Source: Planctomycetota bacterium
GTDB lineage: Bacteria > Planctomycetota > UBA1135 > UBA2386
Length of the DNA stretch: 44,341 bases
Direction of reading: 5' to 3'
Assembly (NCBI GenBank): GCA_027621295.1
Contig: JAQCBR010000021.1
Coordinates: 1 to 44,341 of the forward strand
The position numbers were made by a program, and so were the translations under genes. The notes under the pieces are model-generated. The model was not told the DNA's origin and searched no databases. It was given only the letters and a program-made list of their open reading frames with translations. Positions 15,849-24,702 of this stretch are shown one piece after another; within the stretch, counting starts at the first letter, position 1, and every line of letters begins with the position of its first letter.

Positions 15849-18800
15849 GTGGACCAGCCGTCCTCCCCCTCCTCTCCCTCCGTCGCCCCGACCGCCCCAC
15901 AGGCAGCGGACGACGACGGCTCCGTGTTCGCGTTCACCACCCGTCGTCCGGTCGCCGTCACGATGATGGTCGTGGCCGCGGTGGTCTTCGGCCTCGTCGG
16001 GTTGCGCAGGCTCCCCGTCAACCTGCTGCCGGACATCGCCTACCCGACGGTGACGATCCGGACGCAGTATCCGGGGGCCAGCCCCGAGGACGTGGAGGAG
16101 CGCGTCAGCGAGCGCATCCAGGAAGCGGTCGCGGTCGTCCCCGGCGTCCGCCGCGTGGTGTCGATCAGCCGCCCTGCGGTCAGCGACGTCGTGCTCGAGT
16201 TCCAGTGGGGCACGGCGATGGTCTTCGCGATCTCGGACGTGCGCGAGCGCCTGGACCGCGTGTTCCTGCCGCGCGAGGCCGAACGCCCGCTGGTGCTGCG
16301 CTACGACCCGAGCCTCGACCCCGTGCTGACGTTCGGGGTGGCCGGGGGCGACGGGATGGACCTCGTCGAACTACGCCGGTTGGCCGAGGACGAGCTCGAA
16401 CGCGAGCTCGCCAAGGTCGAGGGCGTCGCCGCGGTCAAGGTTCGCGGCGGCGACGAGGAGGAGATCCGGATCCAGATCGACGAGCAGGCGCTCGCCGTGC
16501 TCGGTCTCGACATCCAGACGGTCGGCCGGCGCCTCGCGGCCGAGAACATCAACTCGGCCTCCGGCAGCATCGACGAGGGCAAGACCGAGTTCCTGGTGCG
16601 GACGCTCGGCGAGTTCCGCAATCTCGACGAGATCGCCGACACCATCCTCGATCGACGGAACGACGCGCCGATCCGGCTGCGCGACGTCGCCCAGGTCGTC
16701 CGCGAACCCCAGGACAAGGAGGTCATCAGCCGCGTCGACGGCCAGCCCTGCGTGTTGGTCGACGTCTACAAGGAGGCTGGGGCCAACATCGTCGGCCTCG
16801 CGGCCGAGGTCCGTGACCGGACCTTCGGCTCGGCGGCCCAGCAGAACTACGTCGCATCGCTCGACGAGAACGGCAACCCGCCGCCCCCCCAGCAAGTGCC
16901 GACGGATCCCGCCGAGGCGCGCGCCGCCCGGATGCGGGCGAAGGTCCGACACCGGCAGATGACCGACTACCTGGACCTCAAGCTGAAGCCGGCCGGCCTG
17001 CAGGTCACGTTGCTCCAGGACCAGTCGACGTTCATCCAGAATTCGATCGCGGACGTCCGCGACTCCGCGATCGTCGGCGGCTTCTTCGCGATCGTCGTGA
17101 TCTTCCTGTTCCTGCGCCGACTCGCGGCAACGGTGATCCTCGCGGTCTCGATCCCGATCAGCCTCGTCGCCTCGTTCGCACCGATGTTCCTGTCGGACAT
17201 CACGCTGAACATCATGTCGCTCGGCGGCCTCGCGCTCGGCGTCGGCATGCTGGTCGACAACTCGATCGTCGTGCTCGAAGCGATCACGCGCGCGCGGGAG
17301 GAGGGTCGTTCCGTCCGCCGCGCCGCGGTCGAGGGCACGCGCCGCGTCGCGGGAGCCGTCACCGCGAGCACGCTGACGACGGTGGCCGTGTTCTTCCCGA
17401 TCGTCTTCGTCGAGGGCGTCGCCGGACAGCTGTTCCGTGACCAGTCCCTGACCGTCGTCTACAGCCTGCTGATCTCGCTGCTCGTCGCGCTCTTCGTGAT
17501 CCCGATGCTCGCGAGCCGCGGTGCGGACGACGCACACCTCCGCGATGAGGCGCCCGTCCCGTCGACCGCCGTCGCCCGAGCGCTGCAGGCGGCCATCGCG
17601 CTCCTGCTCCGAGGGATCAAGGGGCTCGCGGTGCTGGTCGGGCGAGTCCTCGGCCTCGCGGCCTGGCCGTTCCTGTTCGCGTTCGACCGCAGCTACCGGC
17701 TACTGGAGGTCGCCTACCCCCGGGTTCTCGCGGGCGCGCTGCGGCTCCGGGTCGTCGTCGTGCTGCTGTCCGCCGGCCTGCTGGCACTGTCGCTCCAGCG
17801 CGCCGGCGACCTCGGCAGCGAGGTCCTGCCCGAGGTCAGCCAGGGCGAGCTGTTCGTCGAGCTGTTCCTGCCCCGGGACGCGACGGTCGAGCGCACCGAC
17901 TCGGTCGCAGCACCGTTGGAGCGTCGCATCGCCGCGCTGCCCGGCGTCGCCGGGACGTTCCTCGCCGTCGGCGTCGACAAGGAAGAGCTGAACAGCAGCG
18001 AGGAGGGCGAACACTCCGCGCGGGTCCTCGTCCGCATGGAGCCAGGCGACGACCTCGCCGGCGCCGAGGAAGAGCTACGCACGCGGATCCGCGCGCTCAT
18101 CCGCGAGACCCCGGAGGTCATGGACTACCGGTTCTCGCGACCGAGCGTGCTGTCGTTCTCGGCACCGCTGGTCGTCGAGGTCCTCGGCAAGGACCTGCTC
18201 GCCCTCCGCCGCGTCAGCGCCGAGGTCCAGGCGACGATGGCCGCGATCCCGGGCCTCCGCGACGTGCGGAGCAGCCTGCAGCGCGGCAACCCCGAGATCG
18301 TGCTCCGGCTCGACCGCGACAAGATGTCGGCGCTCGGGCTCGACTCGGGTGTGGTCGCACAGATCCTCAGCAACAAGGTGCAGGGAGACGTGCCGACGCG
18401 CTTCGCGGTCCGTGACCGGAAGATCGACATGCGCGTCGCTCTCGACCGGGACGAGCTCGACCGCGTCCAGCGCCTGCTGGAGATCAACGTGAACCCGCAG
18501 GGCTCGCCGACGATCCCGCTCGAGAGCATCGCCGAGGCGACCGTGCTCGAGGGACCGTCCGAGATCCGCCGACTCGGCAACACGCGCGGCGCGGAGGTCC
18601 AGGCCGCGGTCCAGGGCTTCGACCTGGGCAGCGCGCAGACCGCCGTCGAGGCGTCGATCGCCGCGATCCCGACCCCGGCCGGCATCGAGGTCCGGATGGG
18701 CAGCCAGAAGGACGAGATGGCGCGGTCGATGGACAGCGTCTACCTCGCGCTCGCGCTGGCGATCTTCCTCGTCTACGTGGTGATGGCGAGTCAGTTCGAG

Positions 18801-19244
18801 AGCCTGATCCAGCCATTCGTGATCCTCTGCTCGCTGCCGCTGGCGTTCGTCGGAGTGATCTTCGTGCTGCTCCTGCTCGACGTCCCGCTGTCGGTGATCG
18901 CGCTACTCGGCGGCATCGTGCTCGCAGGCATCGTCGTCAACAACGCGATCATCCTCGTCGACCAGATCAACAAGCTCCGGGCCGAGGGCATGCCGAAGCG
19001 CGAAGCGATCCTCGAAGGCGCACGCTCACGGCTCCGGCCGGTCCTGATGACCACGACGACCACCGTGCTCGGCCTGCTGCCGCTGACCGGCTGGCTGTCG
19101 GGACTCCCCCTGCTGGGCGGCAGCGAGGGCGTGGAGCTCCGCGCTCCGCTGGCGATCACGGTCGTCGCCGGCCTGATCTCGTCGACGATCCTGACCCTCG
19201 TCGTCATCCCCTGCGTCTACTCGATGTCCGACCGGAGGGCCTGA
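15849..19244 (+). CDS. RND efflux transporter, AcrB/MdtB/SwrC-like (first of two)
   Basis: 1131 residues from the GTG at 15849, which follows the adaptor stop by five bases. Standard RND layout: TM1 at about 32-52 preceded by AFTTRRPVAVTMM, a porter domain, TM2-6, a cytoplasmic linker, a second porter half and TM7-12. Proton-relay region TM4 reads GVGMLVDNSIVVLEA and TM10 reads LAGIVVNNAIILVD, as in the MdtBC/SwrC-type group rather than AcrB (DD and K). Just before TM2 there is an inserted soluble segment (about bases 16860-16960, with PPPPQQVP). It pumps a substrate from periplasm or membrane outward using proton motive force; the substrate is unknown. The gene is co-transcribed with the adaptor and the second RND gene, which starts one base after its stop. 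Confidence 0.93.
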   Translation: MDQPSSPSSPSVAPTAPQAADDDGSVFAFTTRRPVAVTMMVVAAVVFGLVGLRRLPVNLLPDIAYPTVTIRTQYPGASPEDVEERVSERIQEAVAVVPGVRRVVSISRPAVSDVVLEFQWGTAMVFAISDVRERLDRVFLPREAERPLVLRYDPSLDPVLTFGVAGGDGMDLVELRRLAEDELERELAKVEGVAAVKVRGGDEEEIRIQIDEQALAVLGLDIQTVGRRLAAENINSASGSIDEGKTEFLVRTLGEFRNLDEIADTILDRRNDAPIRLRDVAQVVREPQDKEVISRVDGQPCVLVDVYKEAGANIVGLAAEVRDRTFGSAAQQNYVASLDENGNPPPPQQVPTDPAEARAARMRAKVRHRQMTDYLDLKLKPAGLQVTLLQDQSTFIQNSIADVRDSAIVGGFFAIVVIFLFLRRLAATVILAVSIPISLVASFAPMFLSDITLNIMSLGGLALGVGMLVDNSIVVLEAITRAREEGRSVRRAAVEGTRRVAGAVTASTLTTVAVFFPIVFVEGVAGQLFRDQSLTVVYSLLISLLVALFVIPMLASRGADDAHLRDEAPVPSTAVARALQAAIALLLRGIKGLAVLVGRVLGLAAWPFLFAFDRSYRLLEVAYPRVLAGALRLRVVVVLLSAGLLALSLQRAGDLGSEVLPEVSQGELFVELFLPRDATVERTDSVAAPLERRIAALPGVAGTFLAVGVDKEELNSSEEGEHSARVLVRMEPGDDLAGAEEELRTRIRALIRETPEVMDYRFSRPSVLSFSAPLVVEVLGKDLLALRRVSAEVQATMAAIPGLRDVRSSLQRGNPEIVLRLDRDKMSALGLDSGVVAQILSNKVQGDVPTRFAVRDRKIDMRVALDRDELDRVQRLLEINVNPQGSPTIPLESIAEATVLEGPSEIRRLGNTRGAEVQAAVQGFDLGSAQTAVEASIAAIPTPAGIEVRMGSQKDEMARSMDSVYLALALAIFLVYVVMASQFESLIQPFVILCSLPLAFVGVIFVLLLLDVPLSVIALLGGIVLAGIVVNNAIILVDQINKLRAEGMPKREAILEGARSRLRPVLMTTTTTVLGLLPLTGWLSGLPLLGGSEGVELRAPLAITVVAGLISSTILTLVVIPCVYSMSDRRA

Positions 19245-19245
19245 C

Positions 19246-22200
19246 ATGGAAGCGCCCATGACCCCCACGCCGCGGGAGCGCCGGAGCCTCGTCGCCACGT
19301 TCGTCGACCGCCCGGTGTCGAGCCTGATGTGCGCGGTCGCACTGCTGACGATCGGGCTGCTCGCGGTCACCCGGACCCCGCTGCAGCTGATGCCGAACGG
19401 AATCAGCGCGAACTCGCTCAACATCTACGTGCCGATCCGGCAGGACATGCCGCCGCGCGAGGTCGAGGAGCGCGTGCTCCGCCCGTTCGAGGAGCAACTC
19501 CGCACCATCCCCGGCATCCGCAAGATCAGCGCCGAGGGCGGCAGCTCCCGCGCGATGTTCCGGATCGAGCTCGAGCAGGGAGTGGACCCGGTGCTGGCGG
19601 GTGCGGAGATCCGCGACCGCGCGCAGCGTGCGCGGCTCGAGTGGCCGAGCGAGGTCGACCAGTACTTCACGTGGCGCGAGGACATGAGCAGCGCCCCGCT
19701 CGCGTTCTGCCAGATCCGCACCCCCGAGCGCGACCCGGAGTGGGACTTCAAGATCGACGAGATCGTCCGCCCCCGGCTCGAGGCCGTCGACGGGGTCGGG
19801 CGCGTCGAGATCTGGGGGCTGATCGACGAGACGCTCCGCATCCTCTTCGACCGGAACAAGCTGGTCGAACACCGCATCGACTACGGCGAGCTGCTACGCC
19901 GGCTCGGGCAGGACAACTTCGTGCAGCCGGTCGGCGAGCTCGACAACGGCACCGAGCGGTTCATGGTCCGGGTCGACACCAAGTTCCGCAGCCGGGACGA
20001 GATCGCGCGCTACCCGATCCGACCCGGCCTGACGATCGGCGACGTCGCGAAGGTCGAGGACATCCCGTCGGTGCGTGACAGCCTGTCGAAGGTCGACGGC
20101 AAGTTCACTTACACCGCGGTCATCCGGCTCCAGTCCGGGGCGAACCCGATCGAGGCCAGCGACAACGCGAAGGCTGCGATCGCCGAGCTCGAAGCAGAGG
20201 CGTCACTCGCTGGCATGGGCTTCGTGTTCCTGTTCGACCAGGGGGCGACGATCCGCCAGAGCCTCGAGACGCTGCTCGAGACCTCGCTGCAGGGCGGGGC
20301 GCTCGCGCTCCTCGCGCTGTTCCTGTTCCTGCGCAACGTCCGCCTGACGCTGATCGTCGCGCTCGCGATGCCGCTCGCGCTGATGGTCGCGACCAGCTAC
20401 CTGTTCTTCGCAGGCGACACGATGAACGTGGTGACGATGGCGGGCCTCACGCTCGCGGTCGGCATGGTCGTCGACAACTCCGTCGTCGTGCTCGAGAACA
20501 TCCGTCGCCGGCGGTTGGAGGGAGCCTCCCTGCGCGCCGCCTGCGTGGACGGTGCACGGGAGATGGTCCTGCCGGTGACGATGGCCACGCTGACCACCGT
20601 CGTCGTGATCCTCCCGCTGGTGTTCATGGGGTCGGACCAGAACATCAAGGTGACGCTCGCAGCGCTCGGCCTCCCGCTGTCGATCGCACTGCTCGGCAGC
20701 TTGGGCATCGCGCTCTGGCTCCTGCCGGCCGCGACCCGCAGGGTGGGAACCGGCGCCCAACATCCGAACACCTCGATCGGCATCGCGTCACGCTTCCATC
20801 CGATCGAGTGGCTGCTCGCCGCGAACCGCCTCGTGTTGGGCCCGGCGACCCGCTCGCACATCGGCCGCTTCGCGATGGCCCTCGCCTGCATCGGCCTCTG
20901 CGCGACGATCAAGCTGCCCGCGTCGAAGCTGACGATGGCCACCGAGGGCGGGAGCGGGCCGTTCAGTCGCGGCGACGTGACGATCAACCTGGAGATCCCG
21001 CGCGGGCTCGATCTCGGTGACGTCCACGACGAGGTCCGCCACTACGAGACGTTCCTCGACGAGCGCCGGGCTGACTACGGCCTCAAGACCATCGCGTCGC
21101 GCTTCAGCCGGACGAGCGCGCGCTTCGACCTGACGATCGACCCCGCGATCCCCAAGGAGGAGCACAAGCAGATCGGCGAGCGCATCCGCAGCGAGTGGCC
21201 GAGGCGCCCCGGCATCACGGTCGCGCTCCGCGACCGCGGCTCGAGCATGGGCGGTGGCCAGGCGACGGCGGAGGCCGCGTCGAAGAACTTCGTGCTGCGG
21301 CTCTGGGGACCCGACAGCGACTTCCTGATGGCGAAGGCGCTCGAACTCCGCGATCGCCTCGCACGCCGTCCCGAGGTCGCATCGATCGAGGCCGGCGGCT
21401 CGGACGCCACCGAGGAAGTGGTCGTCTCCGTCGACCGGGAACTGCTGAACGAGCGCGGCGTGCGCCCCGAAGCTCTCGAGTGGACGATGGCCTCCGGGCT
21501 CCGCGGCCGCGAGCTGACGCGCTTCGAAGAGACCGGACGCGAGATCCGACTGATCGCCCAGTACGACGCCGAGCAGAACCCGTCGCTGTTCGACCTCCGC
21601 GAGACGCAGGTCTTCAGCCAGGGCGGAGCGTTCCAGCGCCTCGCCGACATCACCGACATCCGCTTCCAGCGCTCGCTGGACGAGATCAACCGGATCGACG
21701 GCAAGACGCACGTCACGCTGGTCGGCGAGCGTGCGCCCGACATCGACCCCGGTCGCATGGCGCTCGTGCTGCGGGAGATCATGCAGTCGACGTCGCTGCC
21801 GCGCGGCTACTCGTGGAGCGAGGAGAGCGCGTCGAACGACGTGATGATCCAGCTCCAGGAGCTGCTCGACGCGGCGTGGCTGTCGATCACGCTGGTGTTC
21901 CTGCTGATGGCGATCCTGTTCGAGTCCCTCGTGCTCCCGGGCGCGATCCTCGCGACGGTCCCGTTCGCGCTGCTCGGCGCGTACTGGTCGCTGTGGGCGT
22001 TCCACGGCTCGATGGACGTGATGGCGGGCATCGGGATGCTCCTCCTCGCCGGCATCGTCGTGAACAACGGCATCGTGCTGCTCGACTGCATCGAGCGTCT
22101 GCGGCGCGACGGTGTCGACCGGCGAACCGCACTGCTGGAGGGCGCCCGCATCCGCCTGCGACCGATCTTCATGACCGCGACGACGACGATCGTCGGCCTG

Positions 22201-22422
22201 CTGCCGATGGCGATCTTCGGCGAGTCGACGGGCGAGGGGATCAGCTACGTCAGCATGTCCATCGCGGTGTCGGGCGGCCTCCTGGTCAGCACGCTGTTCA
22301 CCGCGGTCGCGGTCCCGATCGCCTACCTCTACCTCGACGACCTGTCGAACTGGGGACGCGGCGTCCTCGCGAAGGTCGGACGCCGCGGCACGGCCGCCGT
22401 GCAGTCCGGGGCTACGGCGTGA
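19246..22422 (+). CDS. RND efflux transporter (second of two)
   Basis: 1058 residues. TM1 (about 24-44) is preceded by ATFVDRPVSSLM. TM4 reads AVGMVVDNSVVVLENI and TM10 reads LLAGIVVNNGIVLLDCIE, with the conserved RLRPIFMTATTTIVGLLPMA after it. The protein is clearly paralogous in fold to the preceding pump but strongly diverged in the porter domains. The region between TM6 and TM7 (about residues 500-560) is expanded, with HPIEWLLAANRLVLGPATRSHIGR. Two consecutive RND genes with a single adaptor recall MdtABC, whose two pumps form a mixed trimer; the same arrangement is inferred here. The start ATG at 19246 comes one base after the upstream stop; an in-frame ATG at 19258 is an alternative. 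The stop overlaps the GTG of the next gene. Confidence 0.92.
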   Translation: MEAPMTPTPRERRSLVATFVDRPVSSLMCAVALLTIGLLAVTRTPLQLMPNGISANSLNIYVPIRQDMPPREVEERVLRPFEEQLRTIPGIRKISAEGGSSRAMFRIELEQGVDPVLAGAEIRDRAQRARLEWPSEVDQYFTWREDMSSAPLAFCQIRTPERDPEWDFKIDEIVRPRLEAVDGVGRVEIWGLIDETLRILFDRNKLVEHRIDYGELLRRLGQDNFVQPVGELDNGTERFMVRVDTKFRSRDEIARYPIRPGLTIGDVAKVEDIPSVRDSLSKVDGKFTYTAVIRLQSGANPIEASDNAKAAIAELEAEASLAGMGFVFLFDQGATIRQSLETLLETSLQGGALALLALFLFLRNVRLTLIVALAMPLALMVATSYLFFAGDTMNVVTMAGLTLAVGMVVDNSVVVLENIRRRRLEGASLRAACVDGAREMVLPVTMATLTTVVVILPLVFMGSDQNIKVTLAALGLPLSIALLGSLGIALWLLPAATRRVGTGAQHPNTSIGIASRFHPIEWLLAANRLVLGPATRSHIGRFAMALACIGLCATIKLPASKLTMATEGGSGPFSRGDVTINLEIPRGLDLGDVHDEVRHYETFLDERRADYGLKTIASRFSRTSARFDLTIDPAIPKEEHKQIGERIRSEWPRRPGITVALRDRGSSMGGGQATAEAASKNFVLRLWGPDSDFLMAKALELRDRLARRPEVASIEAGGSDATEEVVVSVDRELLNERGVRPEALEWTMASGLRGRELTRFEETGREIRLIAQYDAEQNPSLFDLRETQVFSQGGAFQRLADITDIRFQRSLDEINRIDGKTHVTLVGERAPDIDPGRMALVLREIMQSTSLPRGYSWSEESASNDVMIQLQELLDAAWLSITLVFLLMAILFESLVLPGAILATVPFALLGAYWSLWAFHGSMDVMAGIGMLLLAGIVVNNGIVLLDCIERLRRDGVDRRTALLEGARIRLRPIFMTATTTIVGLLPMAIFGESTGEGISYVSMSIAVSGGLLVSTLFTAVAVPIAYLYLDDLSNWGRGVLAKVGRRGTAAVQSGATA

Positions 22423-23117
22423 GACCCAGCAGGCGGCGCGGCCCACGCGCCCTCGCGCTCTGCGTCGCCGTCGCCGCAGGCCTCGGATCACGCAGCGGCG
22501 CCACGTGGCTACCCGACCCCGTCGTCGCGCACGCCGGCGATGCCCTCTACGCGACCACCGCCTACCTGGCGCTCGCGCTCCTCGCACCCGGATGGCCGAT
22601 CCGCGCGGTGCTCGCCGCGAGCCTCGGGTTCTGCCTCGCCGTCGAGGCCAGTCAGACGCTCCAGACCGCGTGGATGGAATGGCTGCGCAGCCTGCCGTTC
22701 GCGAGACTCGTGCTCGGCCAGGGCTTCGACCCGGCCGACCCGTGGCGATACCTGGCAGGAGCACTCTCCGCAGCGGCCGTCGACCGCTGCGCGGGCTGGA
22801 CACGCCTTTCGCCGCGTTCGGGGCGGGACTATGACGGCAGTCCCATGAAGCAGCGCGCCACCGTCGTCGTCTACCGCACTCGCACCTGCCCGTTCTGCAC
22901 GGCCGCCGAGGATCTTCTGCAGGCCCGGGGCATCGCGTTCGACGAGATCCACCTCGACGAGTCTCCCGACCGCCGCGCGGTCACGTCGGCGATCCTGCCG
23001 GGCCACACGACCGTGCCGCTCGTGCTGATCGACGATGCGCCGATCGGCGGCTACGACGCGCTGCGCGCGATGGACCGCAGCGGCGCGCTCACTGAGCGCG
23101 TCTTCGCCGCGGACTGA
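22419..23117 (+). CDS. DUF2809 membrane domain fused in frame to glutaredoxin
   Basis: 232 residues from the GTG at 22419, which overlaps the RND stop (GTGA). Residues about 1-125 match the DUF2809 pattern of small integral membrane proteins: ALALCVAVAAGLGSRS, GDALYATTAYLALALLAP, FCLAVEASQTLQTAWMEWLR and LVLGQGFDPADPWRYLAGAL. After a 20-residue linker comes a complete glutaredoxin (about 143-232) with the redox motif CPFC and the cis-Pro TTVPLVLIDDAPIGGYDAL segment that binds glutathione. There is no stop codon between the parts, so the sequence predicts a membrane-tethered glutaredoxin. The alternative is separate translation of the glutaredoxin from ATG 22845. A weak -10-like TATGAC ends nine bases before that ATG, and no Shine-Dalgarno sequence is present. 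Both readings remain possible. Confidence 0.75.
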   Translation: MRPSRRRGPRALALCVAVAAGLGSRSGATWLPDPVVAHAGDALYATTAYLALALLAPGWPIRAVLAASLGFCLAVEASQTLQTAWMEWLRSLPFARLVLGQGFDPADPWRYLAGALSAAAVDRCAGWTRLSPRSGRDYDGSPMKQRATVVVYRTRTCPFCTAAEDLLQARGIAFDEIHLDESPDRRAVTSAILPGHTTVPLVLIDDAPIGGYDALRAMDRSGALTERVFAAD

Positions 23118-23142
23118 GCCGGCTGCGGCAGGGCTCTGCGGC

Positions 23143-23163
23143 CGGTTCCTGCGACCGGAACCG
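23143..23163 (+). terminator. hairpin after the RND/glutaredoxin operon
   Basis: CGGTTCC (23143-23149), seven-base loop, GGAACCG (23157-23163), beginning 26 bases after the stop at 23117. There is no T-tract, so it is a candidate terminator or 3'-end stabiliser only. A smaller CCCC/GGGG hairpin follows at 23168-23179. Confidence 0.45.
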
Positions 23164-23193
23164 TCAGCCCCTCTCGGGGTCTCTGGAGAAACA

Positions 23194-23290
23194 CGGGCCC
23201 CTGGCTACGCGGACCGGAGATGGGAAGAGGATCAGAAGAAAGGAAAGCACACAGAAAGCACGAAGCCGATCCTCGACAGCCAGGGGCCCG
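23194..23290. repeat. 97-base nested inverted-repeat element with A-rich centre
   Basis: The outer arms CGGGCCCCTGGCT (23194-23206) and AGCCAGGGGCCCG (23278-23290) are a perfect 13-base inverted repeat. The inner arms GAGGATC (23227-23233) and GATCCTC (23268-23274) are a second perfect inverted repeat. The 34-base centre (23234-23267) is A- and G-rich, including GAAGAAAGGAAAGCACAC, and stands out from the surrounding GC-rich DNA. There is no open frame of coding composition. The architecture fits a structured RNA or a small non-autonomous dispersed repeat; I see no second copy in this window. Confidence 0.8.
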
Positions 23291-23561
23291 ACCTCGTCTC
23301 GGTCACGGGCACACCCCGCGACACAGGAAGACAACACCAGAACGCTGGCCGAGGTCGGAATCGGACGACCTTTCCCGCGACGCGCGCGTCGCTCCGCGCA
23401 CGTCTCGGCGCGGCCTCGATGCCAAGGGGCCCTGGGCGATCCCGATCCCGGACCTCGGGACGATGTCCCGGGCAGCGGCACCCGAGCCCGAGAGGCCGGA
23501 GACGTCGTCCACTCCGCCGACCTGGGGCCCACGCATCCATCCGGGACGCGACTCCGGCCGG
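23291..23561. other. non-coding stretch, nothing recognised
   Basis: Remainder of the 486-base gap between the fusion gene and the sulfotransferase gene. Open frames here lack coding composition and clear starts. It contains small GC hairpins such as GGGAC/GTCCC near 23458-23470. No RNA gene family is recognisable. Confidence 0.5.
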
Positions 23562-23580
23562 GCCCCACCGTCGGCGGGGC
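23562..23580 (-). terminator. hairpin after the sulfotransferase gene
   Basis: GCCCC (23562-23566) and GGGGC (23576-23580) lie 23 bases past the stop at 23604 on the minus strand. The stem is short and GC-only, without a T-tract. Confidence 0.3.
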
Positions 23581-23603
23581 TCGTCGCGAGCGCCGGAGCC
23601 TCT

Positions 23604-24581
23604 TCAGTCCCGCGCGGCTCGCGCGACTTCGGCGACCGACTCGTAGAGGCGCCCCGGAAGCGTCTGCCCCGCCACTTCGAGGATCTGGTCGATCTGGCCG
23701 GGCTCGAGCTGCTCACGCCACTTCTCGGCGGCGCGCCGGCTGTTGCGGACGACCTGGAAGTAGCGCTCGCTCCCGCGGTAGGTGCTGCTCACGTCGAGGA
23801 AGCGCGCCGTCGACTCGCTCCAGCACAGCCCTGCGAAGTCGAACATCCGCCGCGCGACCCCGACAGGGTCCACGCAGAGATCCTCGTAGCGGACGACGAG
23901 GACGTTCGCGCGGCCCTCGGTGTCCTCCAGGGCCTTCTCGTTGAGCAGCCCCCAGTTCCAGGCGAGCTGCTGCTCCAGCGGCATGTCGCGGAGCGACGCT
24001 TCGTCGAGACCTCGCCGCTTCGCCTGCTCCATCCGCGCCATCGCCAGGATCGCAGCCTGCGCGAGGTAGCCGGACTTGAGGCCCCGCATCACCGAGTCCA
24101 CCTGTCCGCACGGATGGCGGAGCACCACGACGATCTTCGCGTCGGGAACGGCCCTCGCGAAGAGGTTGAGTCGCCCCATCGAGTCGACCGACTTCATCAC
24201 GAAGCGGACGTCCGCACGCCGGGACGCCGCGAAGAAGTCCGGGATCGTGATCCAGGACCGCTTGCCGACGACCTTCTCGGCCGCCCGCGCGCCGTAGATC
24301 CAGGCCCTCCGCACGAGCGCACACGGCCCGGTGCAGTAGGCCTTCGGGAACGCCGGCAGGGACCCCGCCGCCTTCAGCGTCCGGACATCGACCAGTGAGC
24401 GGAGATAGGGCCCCGCGAGCGGAAGGAGCTGATCCGCCCTCTCGTCCGAGCACAGGAACGGGATCTCCGGATGCTTCCGCTCGGAGTCCGGCTCGTGCCG
24501 GTACAGAACGTCGGGATGGCTGTCGAAGATCTTCGCCAGCCAACTCGTTCCGGACCGAGGCGCACCGAATACAAGGATCAT
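23604..24581 (-). CDS. PAPS-dependent sulfotransferase family protein
   Basis: 325 residues. The N-terminus MILVFGAPRSGTSWLAKIFD is the 5'-phosphosulfate-binding loop of sulfotransferases. A 3'-phosphate-binding region is visible as KIVVVLRHPCGQVDSVMRG. Later come LVVRYEDLCVDPVGVARRMFDFAGL and a C-terminal helical part. The family transfers sulfate from PAPS to hydroxyls or amines of carbohydrates, peptides or lipids; the acceptor cannot be told. There is no signal peptide, so it is probably cytoplasmic. It lies 121 bases downstream of the sulfatase gene on the same strand. A palindrome overlapping a TAAGCT box precedes it, so it may have its own promoter. A downstream hairpin lies at 23562-23580. 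Confidence 0.9.
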   Translation of the reverse strand: MILVFGAPRSGTSWLAKIFDSHPDVLYRHEPDSERKHPEIPFLCSDERADQLLPLAGPYLRSLVDVRTLKAAGSLPAFPKAYCTGPCALVRRAWIYGARAAEKVVGKRSWITIPDFFAASRRADVRFVMKSVDSMGRLNLFARAVPDAKIVVVLRHPCGQVDSVMRGLKSGYLAQAAILAMARMEQAKRRGLDEASLRDMPLEQQLAWNWGLLNEKALEDTEGRANVLVVRYEDLCVDPVGVARRMFDFAGLCWSESTARFLDVSSTYRGSERYFQVVRNSRRAAEKWREQLEPGQIDQILEVAGQTLPGRLYESVAEVARAARD

Positions 24582-24586
24582 GAGGG

Positions 24587-24610
24587 GAGCAGCTTCGGAA
24601 GCTTATCCCC
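24587..24610 (-). promoter_or_regulatory. palindrome overlapping a -10-like box before the sulfotransferase gene
   Basis: AGCTTC-G-GAAGCT (24591-24603) is a perfect 6-1-6 palindrome flanked by GGGG/CCCC arms. On the minus strand GATAAGCT overlaps its upstream half, with TAAGCT 18 bases before the ATG. An operator over a promoter, or a hairpin in the leader, are both possible. No Shine-Dalgarno sequence is visible before the ATG at 24581. Confidence 0.35.
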
Positions 24611-24702
24611 TGTTGGGCCAAGCGCTGCGGCATGGGACGCGGGAGTTCCCAACGGCTCGCTGCGACCGATGCGAGGGGACCGAGACCGGCGCGGATTCGT
24701 GT

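Noticed and set aside
20788..22803. 671-codon open frame on the minus strand
   Set aside because: Antisense to the second RND gene; Arg/Glu/Asp-rich without domains or signal.
23220..24398. 392-codon open frame on the plus strand across the gap and the sulfotransferase
   Set aside because: It runs through the hairpin element and antisense to a clear sulfotransferase; no signal, domain or ribosome site.
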